DNA of 64,000 nucleotides, taken from contig NC_007651.1 of the NCBI RefSeq assembly GCF_000012365.1, forward strand, positions 1,612,001 through 1,676,000, read 5' to 3'. Within the stretch, counting starts at the first letter, position 1. Each line of letters starts with the position of its first letter. This stretch comes from Burkholderia thailandensis E264. Its GTDB lineage: Bacteria; Pseudomonadota; Gammaproteobacteria; Burkholderiales; Burkholderiaceae. The translations under genes and the position numbers were made by a program. The notes below the pieces were generated by a model, which was not told the DNA's origin, did no database searches, and saw only the letters and a program-made list of their open reading frames with translations. Positions 1-9,078 of the stretch are shown one piece after another.

Positions 1-220
1 GCGACGCGGCGCGATCGCGCTCGAACAGCGACGCGATCGACACGCCGAGCGCGCTCGCGAGCCGCTCGAGCACGACGGCGGTCGGGCTGCTCTGCGCGCG
101 TTCGATGAGCGAGATGTTCGAGCGGCTCACCTTGCTGCGCTCGGCGAGCGCGTCGAGCGAGTAGCCGCGAAGATCCCGAAGGGCGCGCACCCGGCGCGCG
201 ATCAGTTGGTTGACGTCCAT
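1..220 (-). CDS. XRE-family transcriptional regulator (N-terminal part, cut by window edge)
   Basis: The reverse strand encodes a protein that starts MDVNQLIARRVRALRD at position 220 and stays open to the window edge, about 73 residues. It reads as a classic Cro/C1-type helix-turn-helix: a leading helix (IARRVRALRDLRG), then YSLDALAERSKVSRSNISLIE, then a third helix ending with LERLASALGVSIASLF. Full-length relatives often carry a C-terminal cupin domain, but that part lies outside the window. It is likely a DNA-binding repressor or activator of neighbouring genes; the target is unknown. Confidence 0.85.
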   Translation of the reverse strand, partial: MDVNQLIARRVRALRDLRGYSLDALAERSKVSRSNISLIERAQSSPTAVVLERLASALGVSIASLFERDRAAS

Positions 221-368
221 ATGATCCAGTATGCTGGAATAAAGTCCAGGATACTAGATGCCGGATGAGCGAACGAACGTCACGCTTGTGCGCCGCGCGG
301 GCGGAGAGGGGGCGCCGCTTCGGGAAGTAACCGCACGGCCGGCGGCGGTGCGGCCGGCCGACGCGGGT

Positions 369-1601
369 TTATTTCGCGTCCTCGATGCGAATCGTTCCCT
401 TCAGGTGCTGGAATTCGCCGTTGCGGTGCGCGATGTTCGTGTAGACGACGCCGTTCTCGAAGTCTTCGACATGCACGACGTTGTCGCCGCTCTTCGGCTC
501 GTGCCAATAGACCATGAACACTTGCGGCCGGATCTGCGTCGCCTTGTATTCGACGGTGTCGGTCGCGCCTTGATACTGGCCGGACGTGCCGACGAACGTC
601 ATCGTGTGGTCGTCCTTGAAGTCGAGGCGAAAGCGGATGTCGCCGAACTGCACGAGCGCCTTCTTGCCCGCGGCCGGGAATGCGGACGCCGTGCCGACGA
701 CGGGCCATTGCATCTCGCCCTTGATGACTTTCGCGCTCATTTCAAGCGACGACACGTCAGCGAGGTTCGGATAGCGCGCCTTCATCGCGGCAATCAGTTC
801 TCCGGAATTTCTCGCCTTCGCGGCTTCCGTCTCGAACGCGACCAGGTAGTCGCGCGTGAACTTCACGGACGCGAGCGTGTTCGGCTCGCTGCCGTCCGGA
901 TTGGCCAGATAGTGGCCGGGCACGACGCGCGACGGGCGCAGCGCCGCGATCCGGTCGAGCGTTTTGATCCAGTTGCGGCGCGACTCCGGCGTTTGCGTAT
1001 CGGCGATCCATACATGGATGTTCGCCGCGACCGGAATGCCGCCGACGACCGCATGCGCGGACGGGATCGACACGAACGTGCGGTCCGGCGACGGGCCGTC
1101 GAGGCCGACGATGCGCAACTCGTGGCCGTCGAGCGTCAGCCGGTCGCCGTCAAGCGGCTGCGGCACGACGAGCGCGCGCGGCGCGTTGTCCTTCAGGATC
1201 GGCCCCCAGTACGCGAGCTTGTCGTCCTTGTTCGCCTTGATCGCGGCGACCGTCTGCGGCGTCGCGACGATCTTCGCGTCCGGGAACGCGGCCCTGATCG
1301 TGTCGAGGCCGAAGTAGTAGTCCGGATCGCTGTGGCTCACATAGACGAGCTTGAGCGGCTTGCCGGTCGCCTTGATCTTGTTGACGAGCGCCTCGGCGTC
1401 GTTGCGCTGGAACTGTGCGTCGATGAGGATCGTGCCGGTCTTGCCCGTGACGATCTCGGACGAGACGGCAAAGAGGCTTTTTTCACCGGGATTGTAGACG
1501 TCGATCTGAAGCGGCGCGCTGGCGCCGGTCGCGTGCGCGGGAGCCGCGCCGAGCATCGAAGCGGCTGCGGCGGCGAGCGCCACGAGAGAGCGTAAGAACA
1601 T
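369..1601 (-). CDS. Exported metallo-beta-lactamase-fold protein with C-terminal MoaF-like domain
   Basis: 410 residues from the ATG at 1601, chosen because it opens with a signal peptide (MFLRSLVALAAAAASMLG...AHA) that the longer reading from 1706 would bury. Residues about 30-270 look like a metallo-beta-lactamase fold (GKTGTILIDAQF, then VYVSHSDPDYYFG, later VVPGHYL). The usual HxHxDH zinc motif is replaced by H90-x-D92-x-D94-Y95, so metal binding is atypical or lost. Residues about 300-410 resemble the MoaF lipocalin-like domain (LVQFGDIRFRLDF, ...TVEYKATQIRPQVFMVYWHE). It is transcribed divergently from an HxlR regulator whose putative operator lies between them, so it is probably that regulator's target. 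Substrate unknown; periplasmic location is inferred from the signal peptide. Confidence 0.75.
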   Translation of the reverse strand: MFLRSLVALAAAAASMLGAAPAHATGASAPLQIDVYNPGEKSLFAVSSEIVTGKTGTILIDAQFQRNDAEALVNKIKATGKPLKLVYVSHSDPDYYFGLDTIRAAFPDAKIVATPQTVAAIKANKDDKLAYWGPILKDNAPRALVVPQPLDGDRLTLDGHELRIVGLDGPSPDRTFVSIPSAHAVVGGIPVAANIHVWIADTQTPESRRNWIKTLDRIAALRPSRVVPGHYLANPDGSEPNTLASVKFTRDYLVAFETEAAKARNSGELIAAMKARYPNLADVSSLEMSAKVIKGEMQWPVVGTASAFPAAGKKALVQFGDIRFRLDFKDDHTMTFVGTSGQYQGATDTVEYKATQIRPQVFMVYWHEPKSGDNVVHVEDFENGVVYTNIAHRNGEFQHLKGTIRIEDAK

Positions 1602-1843
1602 GAAGGATTCCCTGAGAGGTCTTGGCGTTGTAAGGGCGACGCGAGCAAGCAAGGCGACGGCGTCGAAGCGGGACAGTATCGTCGGATCGGTTTCCGGGCG
1701 CATCACCTCGCTGAAAGAAAGTTAGCAAAACGAATCGATGAGCCGACGCGTGAGCGTTGATGCCGCCGGTCGCCGTGAAAGCCTTGCCGCATGTGGCGAT
1801 ACGCGGTGCGACATGGAACCGGACCGTCGAGCAAACGGTGCTA

Positions 1844-1866
1844 GTATCTACGGTGCAGGTAGTTAC
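1844..1866. promoter_or_regulatory. Putative HxlR operator (inverted repeat)
   Basis: GTATCTAC at 1844-1851 and GTAGTTAC at 1859-1866 form an inverted repeat with a 7-bp spacer, matching at 7 of 8 positions. It lies between the divergent MBL/MoaF gene and the HxlR gene, where an autorepressor of this family would be expected to bind. The site assignment is inference from position and symmetry. Confidence 0.45.
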
Positions 1867-1886
1867 CGGTGGAAACTATAGACTGG

Positions 1887-2333
1887 ATGGCAACGATGCG
1901 AAAGAACGCACCCCATGGTGAGCAGATTACCGACAGGAAACCATCGCTTCTCGACGCGCCGCTCAAGGGCAACGTGTACGCGTCGGAATGCCCGACGCGG
2001 CTCGTGCTCGATCGCATCGCGGATAAATGGACCGTCCTGATCCTTGCGCTGCTGTCGCACGCGCCGCTGCGCTTCAACGCGCTGCTGCGGCATATCGAAG
2101 GTCTGTCGCAGAAGGTGCTGTCGCAAACGCTCAAGCGGCTCGAGCGCGACGGGCTTGTCGCACGCACCGTCTATGCGACGGTGCCGGTGTCGGTCGAATA
2201 TGCGTTGACGCCGCTCGGCCACACGCTCGCGCGCTCGATCTCGCCGATCATCGTGTGGGCGGAAACGCACATCGACGCCGTGCTCGATGCACGCACGGCC
2301 TACGACGCCCGGCAGGCTTGCGTGGGCGCCTGA
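1887..2333 (+). CDS. HxlR-family winged-helix regulator
   Basis: About 148 residues. Hallmarks of the HxlR family are ECPTRLVLDRIADKWTVLIL, the recognition region LRFNALLRHIEGLSQKVLSQTLKRLERDGLV, and the wing with VSVEYALTPLGHTLA. The frame is open from a GTG at 1869, but an inverted repeat ends at 1866, so a later ATG (1887 or 1896) is preferred; the start is uncertain. C26-like cysteine in ECP is the conserved redox- or aldehyde-sensing residue of some family members. It faces the MBL/MoaF gene and probably controls it and itself. Confidence 0.85.
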   Translation: MATMRKNAPHGEQITDRKPSLLDAPLKGNVYASECPTRLVLDRIADKWTVLILALLSHAPLRFNALLRHIEGLSQKVLSQTLKRLERDGLVARTVYATVPVSVEYALTPLGHTLARSISPIIVWAETHIDAVLDARTAYDARQACVGA

Positions 2334-3066
2334 GTGATCAGCAGCGTTCGGCGCATCGGCATCGACGTCGCGGAAAATCGAGAAAATAAATGCCGCGACG
2401 ATGTGATTTTTTATTCCCACCGGACGCTTTTCAAGCGAATCGAATCATCGCCATTGTTTCCTCTATCGTGTGAAACGAGAGAAAAGTGCGAAAAGGGTTG
2501 CCTTGGTGCGCTGCGTCATTCATCATGCTGGCGAGAAAGCGGCGCGAAAGCTGTTCGATCGGAATTTGACATCACTTGGTACGATGTTTGAAAAAACGTT
2601 GAGAACGTTGAATGGTCGAGGTTTGTCGAGATCTGAATGTTTGGAACCATGCGTCGATTTACACGGCCCATTCATCGGATCATAGTCATGGCAAATAAAG
2701 CAGCACGATAACTACGAGCGTACTTACGGAGACTAAGGATGATACGCACATACGAGGGATCGGCGGGGCAGTCGCATTTTCAAATTCCCATTCGGGCAGT
2801 CCTCGCGCGCATTGCTTCCCCGCGCAATCGCATCGCCAATTAGCCGTCGATTTTTCATTCAATTTCCGCTCGCGGGCGCCGCATTGTCATGCCGCGCCGC
2901 GAATCGTCGCGCGCATTGAGTTTTGCGCGGTGAATACGCGCTGACCGCGCTTGCGGGCGGGCGTCGCGAATTACGGCGTCGTCGCCGGCGACATCGAAAT
3001 ACCAACCAGCCGGCGGGCGATCACGCTATGCCGACGAGACTGCATTTGATCAAAAAAGGAGGGGAA
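2334..3066. other. Long non-coding stretch, locally A+T-rich
   Basis: No convincing gene is seen. Short frames here have no family signature. The part at about 2380-2750 is clearly richer in A and T than its surroundings. A strong Shine-Dalgarno (AAAAAAGGAGGGG at about 3053-3064) sits at the end, before the lipoprotein gene. The stretch may carry the promoter of the 3.07-7.5 kb envelope cluster. Confidence 0.4.
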
Positions 3067-4665
3067 ATGCTTTGCATTCCTAATCTTCGCGCGGCCTTGC
3101 TGTCCTGCGTGGTTGCCGCGATGCCGTTCGTCGCAGGTTGCGGCGGCGGGGACGATCCTGGTCCGATCCAGGTCGGGCAGTGCTCGGGCGGCTCGTGTCC
3201 GCCGAGCGGCCCGAGCACGACGCCGCCGACGGTGACGAAGCTGTGTCCCGATGCGCTCGATTACTCGACGACGTACACGGGCGGCTCGGGCAGCGGCGAA
3301 TACGTGAAGGTCAAGTTCGATACGGCGAAGAAGACTTACCAGATGCAGTTCATCGCATCGTCGGTGCCGACGTCGGCGGGGCAGATCAACAATACGCGCG
3401 CCGGCCTCACGATCAGCGGCACGTTCCACAACGCGACCGGGCTGCCGACCGCCGAGCAGAATCGCTGCGCGTTCGTGCTCGACAACGGCGTGACGAGCGA
3501 CGGCGCGTATTCGGTGACGATCAATCGCGCGGATCCGCCGATGCTGTTCGTCGGCATGGGCGTCGTGGGCGGCGGGATTCCGGGCGCGACGATTGCATTT
3601 CCGGGCCTCGAACTGTTCCCGGGGCTCACGATCGGCACGGTGCCGTCGCGGACATTCGATTTCTATCCGTTCATCGGTTTTACGGACACCGAAACGGATT
3701 TCACGAAAGTGGCGGGCGTCTACAACGAAGTCGGCGTGCATTTGCAACCGACGGGCACGTCGTTCCAGACGGCGGCGCCGCAAGGCTGGCAGCCGGACGT
3801 CGTGAACTGGACGCAGACGCTCAACGCGGACGGTTCGTGCACGATCACGCCGGGCAGCGACTACTCGTGTCGCACGACGGGCACGCCGTGGACGCTGCGC
3901 CAGAATGCGGACGGCACGTCCGACAACGTGTTCGTGAGCCATCCGCAGCCGAACCAGCCGTATCCGTCCGCCGGGCAGGGGCAGCCGCTCGTGATCCTGA
4001 CGCCGAGCCAGGCGCAGGGCGTGATGATCGTCGGCAAGCTCAACGGCCAGCTCGTGCCCGTCGTCATTCGCGTCGGCTACGCGAACGTCGACTCGGCCAA
4101 TCCGCTCGGATCGGTCGCTGACGCGGAGATCGGCATTTCGGTGCTCGCGCCCGTCACGCCGATCGCGGCGAATTCGCTGCAAGGCGGCTACATCGGCGCG
4201 ACGAGCGCGGTCGCGTGCGGCGTCGTGAGCTTCGGCGGCAACTCGACCGCCCCCGCCAACAGCGGTTCCGCGTTCGACAACACGGTGCCTCATCCCGAAT
4301 TGCCCGGCGCGTATCGCAACGGCTTCTTCTATCCGTCCGCAGGCAATTGCACGGACGGCTCGGCCGTGTCGACGCTCGCGGCGAACTACACGTCGACGCT
4401 GTTTCAGGGGGCGACCGCCGCGTTCCTGGACCCGATGACGTCGGCGGTGAGTTCGCAGTTCTCGCTCGACTACACGCAGGCGACGCCCGGCAAGATCAAG
4501 GTCACGGCGACGCGCGACTTCAACGCGCAAGGCAGCGCGGGCTCGGTCGCGATCTTCAGGAAGGGCGATTACGGCTGGCTCATCAAGGTCGGCAACGTCT
4601 ACGGGATGGTCGTCAACAACAGTCAGTACAACCCGTTCTTCACAGTCGGCGCTTTCGTTCAGTAA
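3067..4665 (+). CDS. Surface/periplasmic lipoprotein, paralogue 1
   Basis: 532 residues from ATG 3067, chosen for its strong ribosome site (AAGGAGGGG just upstream) and because it opens a lipoprotein signal peptide: MLCIPNLRAALLSCVVAAMPFVAGC with the lipobox VAGC. The mature protein begins CGGGDDPG, typical of Burkholderia lipoproteins. The remainder is beta-rich and Gly/Thr/Asn-rich with no enzyme motif recognised. A block starting LCPDALDYSTTYTGGSGSGE is closely repeated in the next gene, and both end in FFTVGAFVQ/YFTVGAFVQ, so the two are tandem paralogues. They lie upstream of an OmpW-type porin and a small secreted protein on the same strand, which suggests an envelope-associated operon. 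Function unknown. Confidence 0.8.
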   Translation: MLCIPNLRAALLSCVVAAMPFVAGCGGGDDPGPIQVGQCSGGSCPPSGPSTTPPTVTKLCPDALDYSTTYTGGSGSGEYVKVKFDTAKKTYQMQFIASSVPTSAGQINNTRAGLTISGTFHNATGLPTAEQNRCAFVLDNGVTSDGAYSVTINRADPPMLFVGMGVVGGGIPGATIAFPGLELFPGLTIGTVPSRTFDFYPFIGFTDTETDFTKVAGVYNEVGVHLQPTGTSFQTAAPQGWQPDVVNWTQTLNADGSCTITPGSDYSCRTTGTPWTLRQNADGTSDNVFVSHPQPNQPYPSAGQGQPLVILTPSQAQGVMIVGKLNGQLVPVVIRVGYANVDSANPLGSVADAEIGISVLAPVTPIAANSLQGGYIGATSAVACGVVSFGGNSTAPANSGSAFDNTVPHPELPGAYRNGFFYPSAGNCTDGSAVSTLAANYTSTLFQGATAAFLDPMTSAVSSQFSLDYTQATPGKIKVTATRDFNAQGSAGSVAIFRKGDYGWLIKVGNVYGMVVNNSQYNPFFTVGAFVQ

Positions 4666-4724
4666 CGCATGACTTCGCGGCGGCGCGGGGCGCCGTCGCA
4701 GACTTCAAAATATCGAGGATTCCT

Positions 4725-5978
4725 ATGTATTGGAGAAAATCGCTGGCTGCCGCCGTACTGGCTCCCGTCCTGACAGCCTGTGGTGGCGGCGACGATCCGC
4801 CGCCCGCGCCGGTCGTCCGGCTGTGCCCGAAGACGATCGACTACAGCACCGTGTTTACGGGCGGCTCCGGTTCGGGCGAACTGGTTCGCGTGCAGCTCGA
4901 TACGACGAAGATGACCTTCCAGATCACTTATCTCGCGTCGCCGGTGCCGGCGGCGACGGGCACCGTGCAGCCGACCCGCGACGCGCCGCCGAACAACATC
5001 GTGACGGGAACGCTGACGGACGAGACGGGCCTGCCGACCGCGAAGCTCAACCAGTGTACGTTCCGGCTGAACGACGCGAGCCTCGATCCGAACCGTCCCG
5101 CACGCGTGTTCCTTGGCGAGGGCGTGCTAGGCGGCGCGATTCCCGGCGCGACGATTCAATTCGGCGGCGTGATCGGCGTCGGGCAGATTCCGAAGACGAC
5201 GTTCCCGTACTATCCGTTCATCAGCTTCTCCGATCAGGAAACCGATCTTTCCAAGATCGCGGGCAACTACAATCAGCTCGGCTACCACCAGGTACCGTCG
5301 CAGAACTTCGCGCCGGCGGCCGTGGACGCGAAGGTCACGATCAACGCGGACGGCACGTACGTCGAGACCGACAACTTCGGCAGGAAGAACGGCGGCCAGC
5401 CGCTCGCGTCGAGCGCGACCGTCAATCAGAAGCTGACGCTGCGCGCCGACGCGCCCGTGTTCCAGTCGCTCAACTATCAGCCGCAGGTTCCGCCGACGCT
5501 CGCTTCGCTCGATCCGGCAAAGGCGGGCAAGGGCATCCTGATCGTCGGCAAGCTGCGCAATCAGCTGGTGCCGATCTTCATTCGCACCGGCGCGGCGAAC
5601 GCCGATCTGACGCAAGGCGCACCCGTCGCCGACGACGAATCGGGGATCTCGATTCTGAGCCCGCAGACGACGATCGCTTCCGGTTCGCAAGACGGCGAGT
5701 ACACGGGCGTCGACAGCCTCCTCGACTACCGCGCGACCGCGCTCGTCGGCGCGCAGGCGACGCTGCTCGACCCGTTCCACGCATCGCAGGTCGCGCTCAC
5801 GCGCGCGCTCAATCTCGACTACACGCAGGCCGTGCCGGGCGTCGTGACGACGGTCCAGACCAATGCGGCGTCGGGCCCGCCTACCGGCAAGTTCATCTTC
5901 ACGGGCGGCGTATTCGGATTCCTCGACATGAGCGACGCCAACAACCCGTACTTCACGGTGGGCGCTTTCGTGCAGTGA
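4725..5978 (+). CDS. Surface/periplasmic lipoprotein, paralogue 2
   Basis: 417 residues from ATG 4725, preceded by a GAGGATT ribosome site. The signal peptide MYWRKSLAAAVLAPVLTAC ends in the lipobox LTAC and the mature protein starts CGGGDDPPP. Shared blocks with the upstream gene include LCPKTIDYSTVFTGGSGSGE, GGAIPGATI, KGILIVGKLRNQLVPI and the C-terminus YFTVGAFVQ. It is about 115 residues shorter than paralogue 1, mainly through loss of a middle and late insert. The 59-bp gap to the preceding gene suggests co-transcription. Function unknown; gene duplication is the likely origin. Confidence 0.8.
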   Translation: MYWRKSLAAAVLAPVLTACGGGDDPPPAPVVRLCPKTIDYSTVFTGGSGSGELVRVQLDTTKMTFQITYLASPVPAATGTVQPTRDAPPNNIVTGTLTDETGLPTAKLNQCTFRLNDASLDPNRPARVFLGEGVLGGAIPGATIQFGGVIGVGQIPKTTFPYYPFISFSDQETDLSKIAGNYNQLGYHQVPSQNFAPAAVDAKVTINADGTYVETDNFGRKNGGQPLASSATVNQKLTLRADAPVFQSLNYQPQVPPTLASLDPAKAGKGILIVGKLRNQLVPIFIRTGAANADLTQGAPVADDESGISILSPQTTIASGSQDGEYTGVDSLLDYRATALVGAQATLLDPFHASQVALTRALNLDYTQAVPGVVTTVQTNAASGPPTGKFIFTGGVFGFLDMSDANNPYFTVGAFVQ

Positions 5979-6056
5979 GCATCGCGCAGAACAGGAGACA
6001 CAGGCGATACGCTGCCCGCGGGCGCGCATCGCACGATTGAAGTATCAGGAGACCTC

Positions 6057-6881
6057 ATGAAGAAGCTGATTGCCGCGTGCGTCGTTGCCGGTGCATCGAC
6101 GGGCGCTTTCGCGCAGCAGGCGGGCGACGTGGTCGCGACGCTCGGCTGGCTCCACGTGATGCCGCAGGATTCGACCAACGGCCTGACCACCAACGTCGTG
6201 AATTCTCCGATCAACGGGCCGCTGCGGCTGCCCGGTTCGTTCACGTCGCCGGGCACGAGCCTCACGGTCAACAATGCGGACACGGTAGGCCTCACGTTCA
6301 CGTACTTCTTCACCGATCATATCGCGGTGACGTCCGTGCTCGGGATTCCGCCGGAATTCGCGCTGACGGGGCACGGCGTCATCAAGCCGCCGGGCCCGTC
6401 GGGCTCGCTCGGCAGCGTCGATCTCGGCAATCCCGCGAACCAGCCCGCCGTGAAGAACGCGCGGCAATGGAGCCCGACGATCATCCTGAACTACTACTTC
6501 AATTCGCCGACCGCGAAGTTCCGGCCGTTCGTCGGGATCGGCGTTGCATACAGCTGGTTCTCGAACATCGAGCTCAACGGCAATTTCGCGAAGGACATCA
6601 ACGACAACCTCGGCAGCGTGCTCGCCGCGGGCGCCGGCAAGCCGGGGCCGACGTCGGTCGAGGGCAAGGCGTCGTCGTCGTTCACGCCGGTCTACAACGT
6701 CGGCGCGAGCTACGCGTTCGCGAAAAACTGGGCGCTGACGGCGACGCTGTCGTACATGCCGCTCAAGACGTACTCGTCGCTCGTCATCAAGGCCGCCGAC
6801 GGCACGACGCTCGCGACGACGCGCACGAAGCTGAAGGCCGATCCGCTCATCACGTTCGTCGGGATTTCCTACAAGTTCTGA
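6057..6881 (+). CDS. OmpW-family outer-membrane porin
   Basis: 274 residues, starting with the signal peptide MKKLIAACVVAGASTGAFAQ. OmpW hallmarks are visible: VATLGWLHVMPQDST near the start, LTFTYFFTDHIAVTSVLGIPPEF, TIILNYYFNSPTAKFRPFVGIGVAYSWF, SFTPVYNVGASYAFAKNW, and the last residues ITFVGISYKF ending in an aromatic Phe. The family forms an 8-stranded outer-membrane barrel for hydrophobic compounds. At 274 residues it is longer than the enteric protein of about 210, with extra loop sequence. The upstream lipoproteins and the downstream PraB-like protein may be functionally linked. Confidence 0.88.
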   Translation: MKKLIAACVVAGASTGAFAQQAGDVVATLGWLHVMPQDSTNGLTTNVVNSPINGPLRLPGSFTSPGTSLTVNNADTVGLTFTYFFTDHIAVTSVLGIPPEFALTGHGVIKPPGPSGSLGSVDLGNPANQPAVKNARQWSPTIILNYYFNSPTAKFRPFVGIGVAYSWFSNIELNGNFAKDINDNLGSVLAAGAGKPGPTSVEGKASSSFTPVYNVGASYAFAKNWALTATLSYMPLKTYSSLVIKAADGTTLATTRTKLKADPLITFVGISYKF

Positions 6882-6997
6882 GCCGCGGGCGTGCGATGCC
6901 GGCGCCCGGGCTTCCTGTGACCGAGCGGACCGAGATTCGTCGGCCGCAACGTCACGCCACCGGCGGCAAGCCGCCATTCGTCAAGTGAGGCAGATCC

Positions 6998-7513
6998 ATG
7001 CGTAACCGAAAATTTGTTCCGTTCGTTGTCGCGTTGGCATTCGCAGCGGCCGCAGCTACGCCCGCACTCGCCGTCACCGTGTCCCGCGTCGACGGGCAGC
7101 CGATGAACCCGAACGGCGAGCCGTTCTCGGCGACGTCGGCTCCCTACGAAACGCTGCTGTCCAAGGGATCGATCAGCGCGAACTGCGTCGCGACGTTCAA
7201 CGGCACGATCACGCCCGCGGGTATCGTCAACATCACGTCGACGACGTTTACCGGCACCAACAGCCTGTGCAGTCTCATCAAGGGCAGTGCAAGCGGCATG
7301 AATCCGTGGACGGGGCAGGCCGACAGCGCAACGCAGCTGACGATCAACAACGCGCAGGTCAACGTGTCGCTGCTCGGCCAGTGCGGCCCGAGCAAGATCG
7401 TGACGGCGTGGAGTGACGCGAACTCGTCGCTGACCTTCAGCAACGCGGTGCTGACGCCCGATTGCAAGGTGACGGGGACGGTCGTGACGTCGCCGAAGTT
7501 CCACGTTCAGTAA
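6998..7513 (+). CDS. Small secreted protein, PraB-like (alkane oxidation activator family)
   Basis: 171 residues with a cleavable signal peptide (MRNRKFVPFVVALAFAAAAATPALA). The mature part is beta-rich and small, with cysteines in SANCVATFNG, SLCSLI, GQCGPS and TPDCKVTG that could form two disulfides. The pattern (C-x-A-T-F-N-G-x-I near the start and C-x-V-T-G near the end) recalls the PraA/PraB family of secreted, surface-active or biofilm-associated proteins. That assignment is from memory of the pattern and not certain. It follows an OmpW-type porin, a family also associated with hydrophobic substrates. Confidence 0.55.
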   Translation: MRNRKFVPFVVALAFAAAAATPALAVTVSRVDGQPMNPNGEPFSATSAPYETLLSKGSISANCVATFNGTITPAGIVNITSTTFTGTNSLCSLIKGSASGMNPWTGQADSATQLTINNAQVNVSLLGQCGPSKIVTAWSDANSSLTFSNAVLTPDCKVTGTVVTSPKFHVQ

Positions 7514-8003
7514 TTCGTCACGGTTTCGGCGTGAGGCGGCTTGTCGATCATGAGTCGCTTCACGTGCATCAAGCGAACGCGGCTGCCAGGAGCCGCCGCG
7601 TTCGCAAGACGACGAGCGACGGGAACGTCGCCTGACGCGAGGGCTGCCGCGCATGCCGTCATGTCGGGATGCGCGGCCCGGCGAGCATCGCGATCGCGCT
7701 GAAGGGGCAGGCGCGTGGGGCCGCGATGCGCGTCGCGTGTGCGTGCGCGGGTTGCGCGCCGGCATGCAGGACGAGCAGCAGGCGAGAGGACCGTCGTGCC
7801 GATGCTTCGGAGCCCGATCGAGTGCGAAGCGGGCGCGCGCCGGCCGTCGTCGAAAAGAATGGGGCGACGCGTTCGAGCATCGACGCGCCGCGCGGAGCCT
7901 GGCCTTCGACGCATGGGCGAAGGCGGCTCGCGCGCGACGTGCAGCGACAGTTGCCGTCGCCCGAGTGCGGACACGATTCGCATCGTTATTTCTCGGATGA
8001 CCC
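7514..8003. other. Intergenic stretch without a recognisable gene
   Basis: About 490 bases of high-G+C sequence. Open frames occur on both strands but their products are Arg/Ala-rich with no family signature or good ribosome site, as expected from G+C-rich shadow frames. No RNA gene or clear terminator was recognised. Confidence 0.4.
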
Positions 8004-9023
8004 ATGCCTGACAACCATAATCATCGCGTCGATGCCGAAGGCCTGTCGCTCGGCAGCTTGCGCACGGCAGCATGGCTTCGGCATCTTCTCGATCACGCGG
8101 AGCGTTTCGCATCCGCTGCGGCGGAAAGCCGCGAAGCGCGCGTCGCGACCGCCGCGCGTAACATGCTCGCGAGAGCGGGCGTGCATGCGCGGCGCGGGCC
8201 GCCGGCCGACGCCGGCCTCCTGAACGAACTGCTCGCGGCGCTGCGAGGCGACGGCCCGCCCGCCGACACGGCGCTCGCCGCCGAATACGAAGCTTTGGCG
8301 CGCACGCCGACGAAACGGCTGCTTGTGGCCGTCGAGCGCTACCTGCCGGGTTCGAAGGCCGTGTTCGACAGCGCGCACGGCGCCGCCGACGCGCTCGGCT
8401 ACGGCGATCCCGGAGTCGGCTGGGCCGCGCTCGATTCGATCGAGCTCGGCATCGGGCGCGCGTTCGCGATGGATGGCGAAGCCGCGGACGACGCGATGCG
8501 CGGCATCGTCGGCTTCGAAGGACCTGCCGCGGCGCGCGTGATCGACCGCGCGATCGGACGCATGTGGGGCGCGCACGAGAGGCCCATCGAAGCGTTGGCG
8601 GCGTTGGCGGCGTTTTCGGCGGCGCTCGCGACGAATGCGCCGATCACGATCGACGCATACGGTGGCGAGCACAACGGCGTCGCCGCCGCGATTCTATGCA
8701 AGCGCCGGGATCTCGCATCGACGGAAGGCCTGCTCGCCGCGCTCGCCGTTTGCCGGCTCGATCGTCTGACGGGCGCGGGCAGCTTCTGGGCGTATTACCT
8801 GCTCGCGGGCGTGATGATCGCGGCGCCCGAGGCCGTGGCGTCCATCTGCGCTCGGTTTCATCGCGACGCGCTGAGCGCTTGGCTCGACATGCTTCTTGCG
8901 TCGCCCGCGCGCAGCGGGATCGGCGACGCGGGGGAGGCCGCGTTGGGGCGATTGGGCGCGTCGATGAGCTTCACGTCGCGGCACAATCCGATCGTTCACA
9001 CGAGGCGCAGGCCGATGCGCTGA
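8004..9023 (+). CDS. Protein of unknown function, alpha-helical
   Basis: 339 residues from ATG 8004. The sequence is Ala- and Leu-rich and predicted mostly helical, with no signal peptide, transmembrane span or recognised motif. Segments such as AALDSIELGIGRAFAMDGEAADD and WAYYLLAGVMIAAPEAVASICARF look like packed helices. Codon use fits the chromosome (strong G/C third position), supporting a real gene. The neighbours are unrelated: an envelope cluster upstream and a convergent dehydrogenase 55 bp downstream. Confidence 0.6.
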   Translation: MPDNHNHRVDAEGLSLGSLRTAAWLRHLLDHAERFASAAAESREARVATAARNMLARAGVHARRGPPADAGLLNELLAALRGDGPPADTALAAEYEALARTPTKRLLVAVERYLPGSKAVFDSAHGAADALGYGDPGVGWAALDSIELGIGRAFAMDGEAADDAMRGIVGFEGPAAARVIDRAIGRMWGAHERPIEALAALAAFSAALATNAPITIDAYGGEHNGVAAAILCKRRDLASTEGLLAALAVCRLDRLTGAGSFWAYYLLAGVMIAAPEAVASICARFHRDALSAWLDMLLASPARSGIGDAGEAALGRLGASMSFTSRHNPIVHTRRRPMR

Positions 9024-9078
9024 GCGTCGTAAGGCGCATGGCCGGCGCGGGCGTCGCGGGCCGCTCGCGCCGCTTCGC

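Noticed and set aside
258..1595. Long forward open frame opposite the MBL/MoaF gene
   Set aside because: Arg/Val-rich product with no family features; mirror frame of a well-supported reverse-strand gene in high-G+C DNA.
2971..4530. 519-codon reverse frame opposite lipoprotein 1
   Set aside because: Arg/His-rich shadow; the forward strand has a lipoprotein signal peptide and strong ribosome site.
7507..8112. Reverse and forward open frames in the gap before the 339-aa gene
   Set aside because: Arg-rich, no motifs, no ribosome site; typical G+C-rich chance frames.
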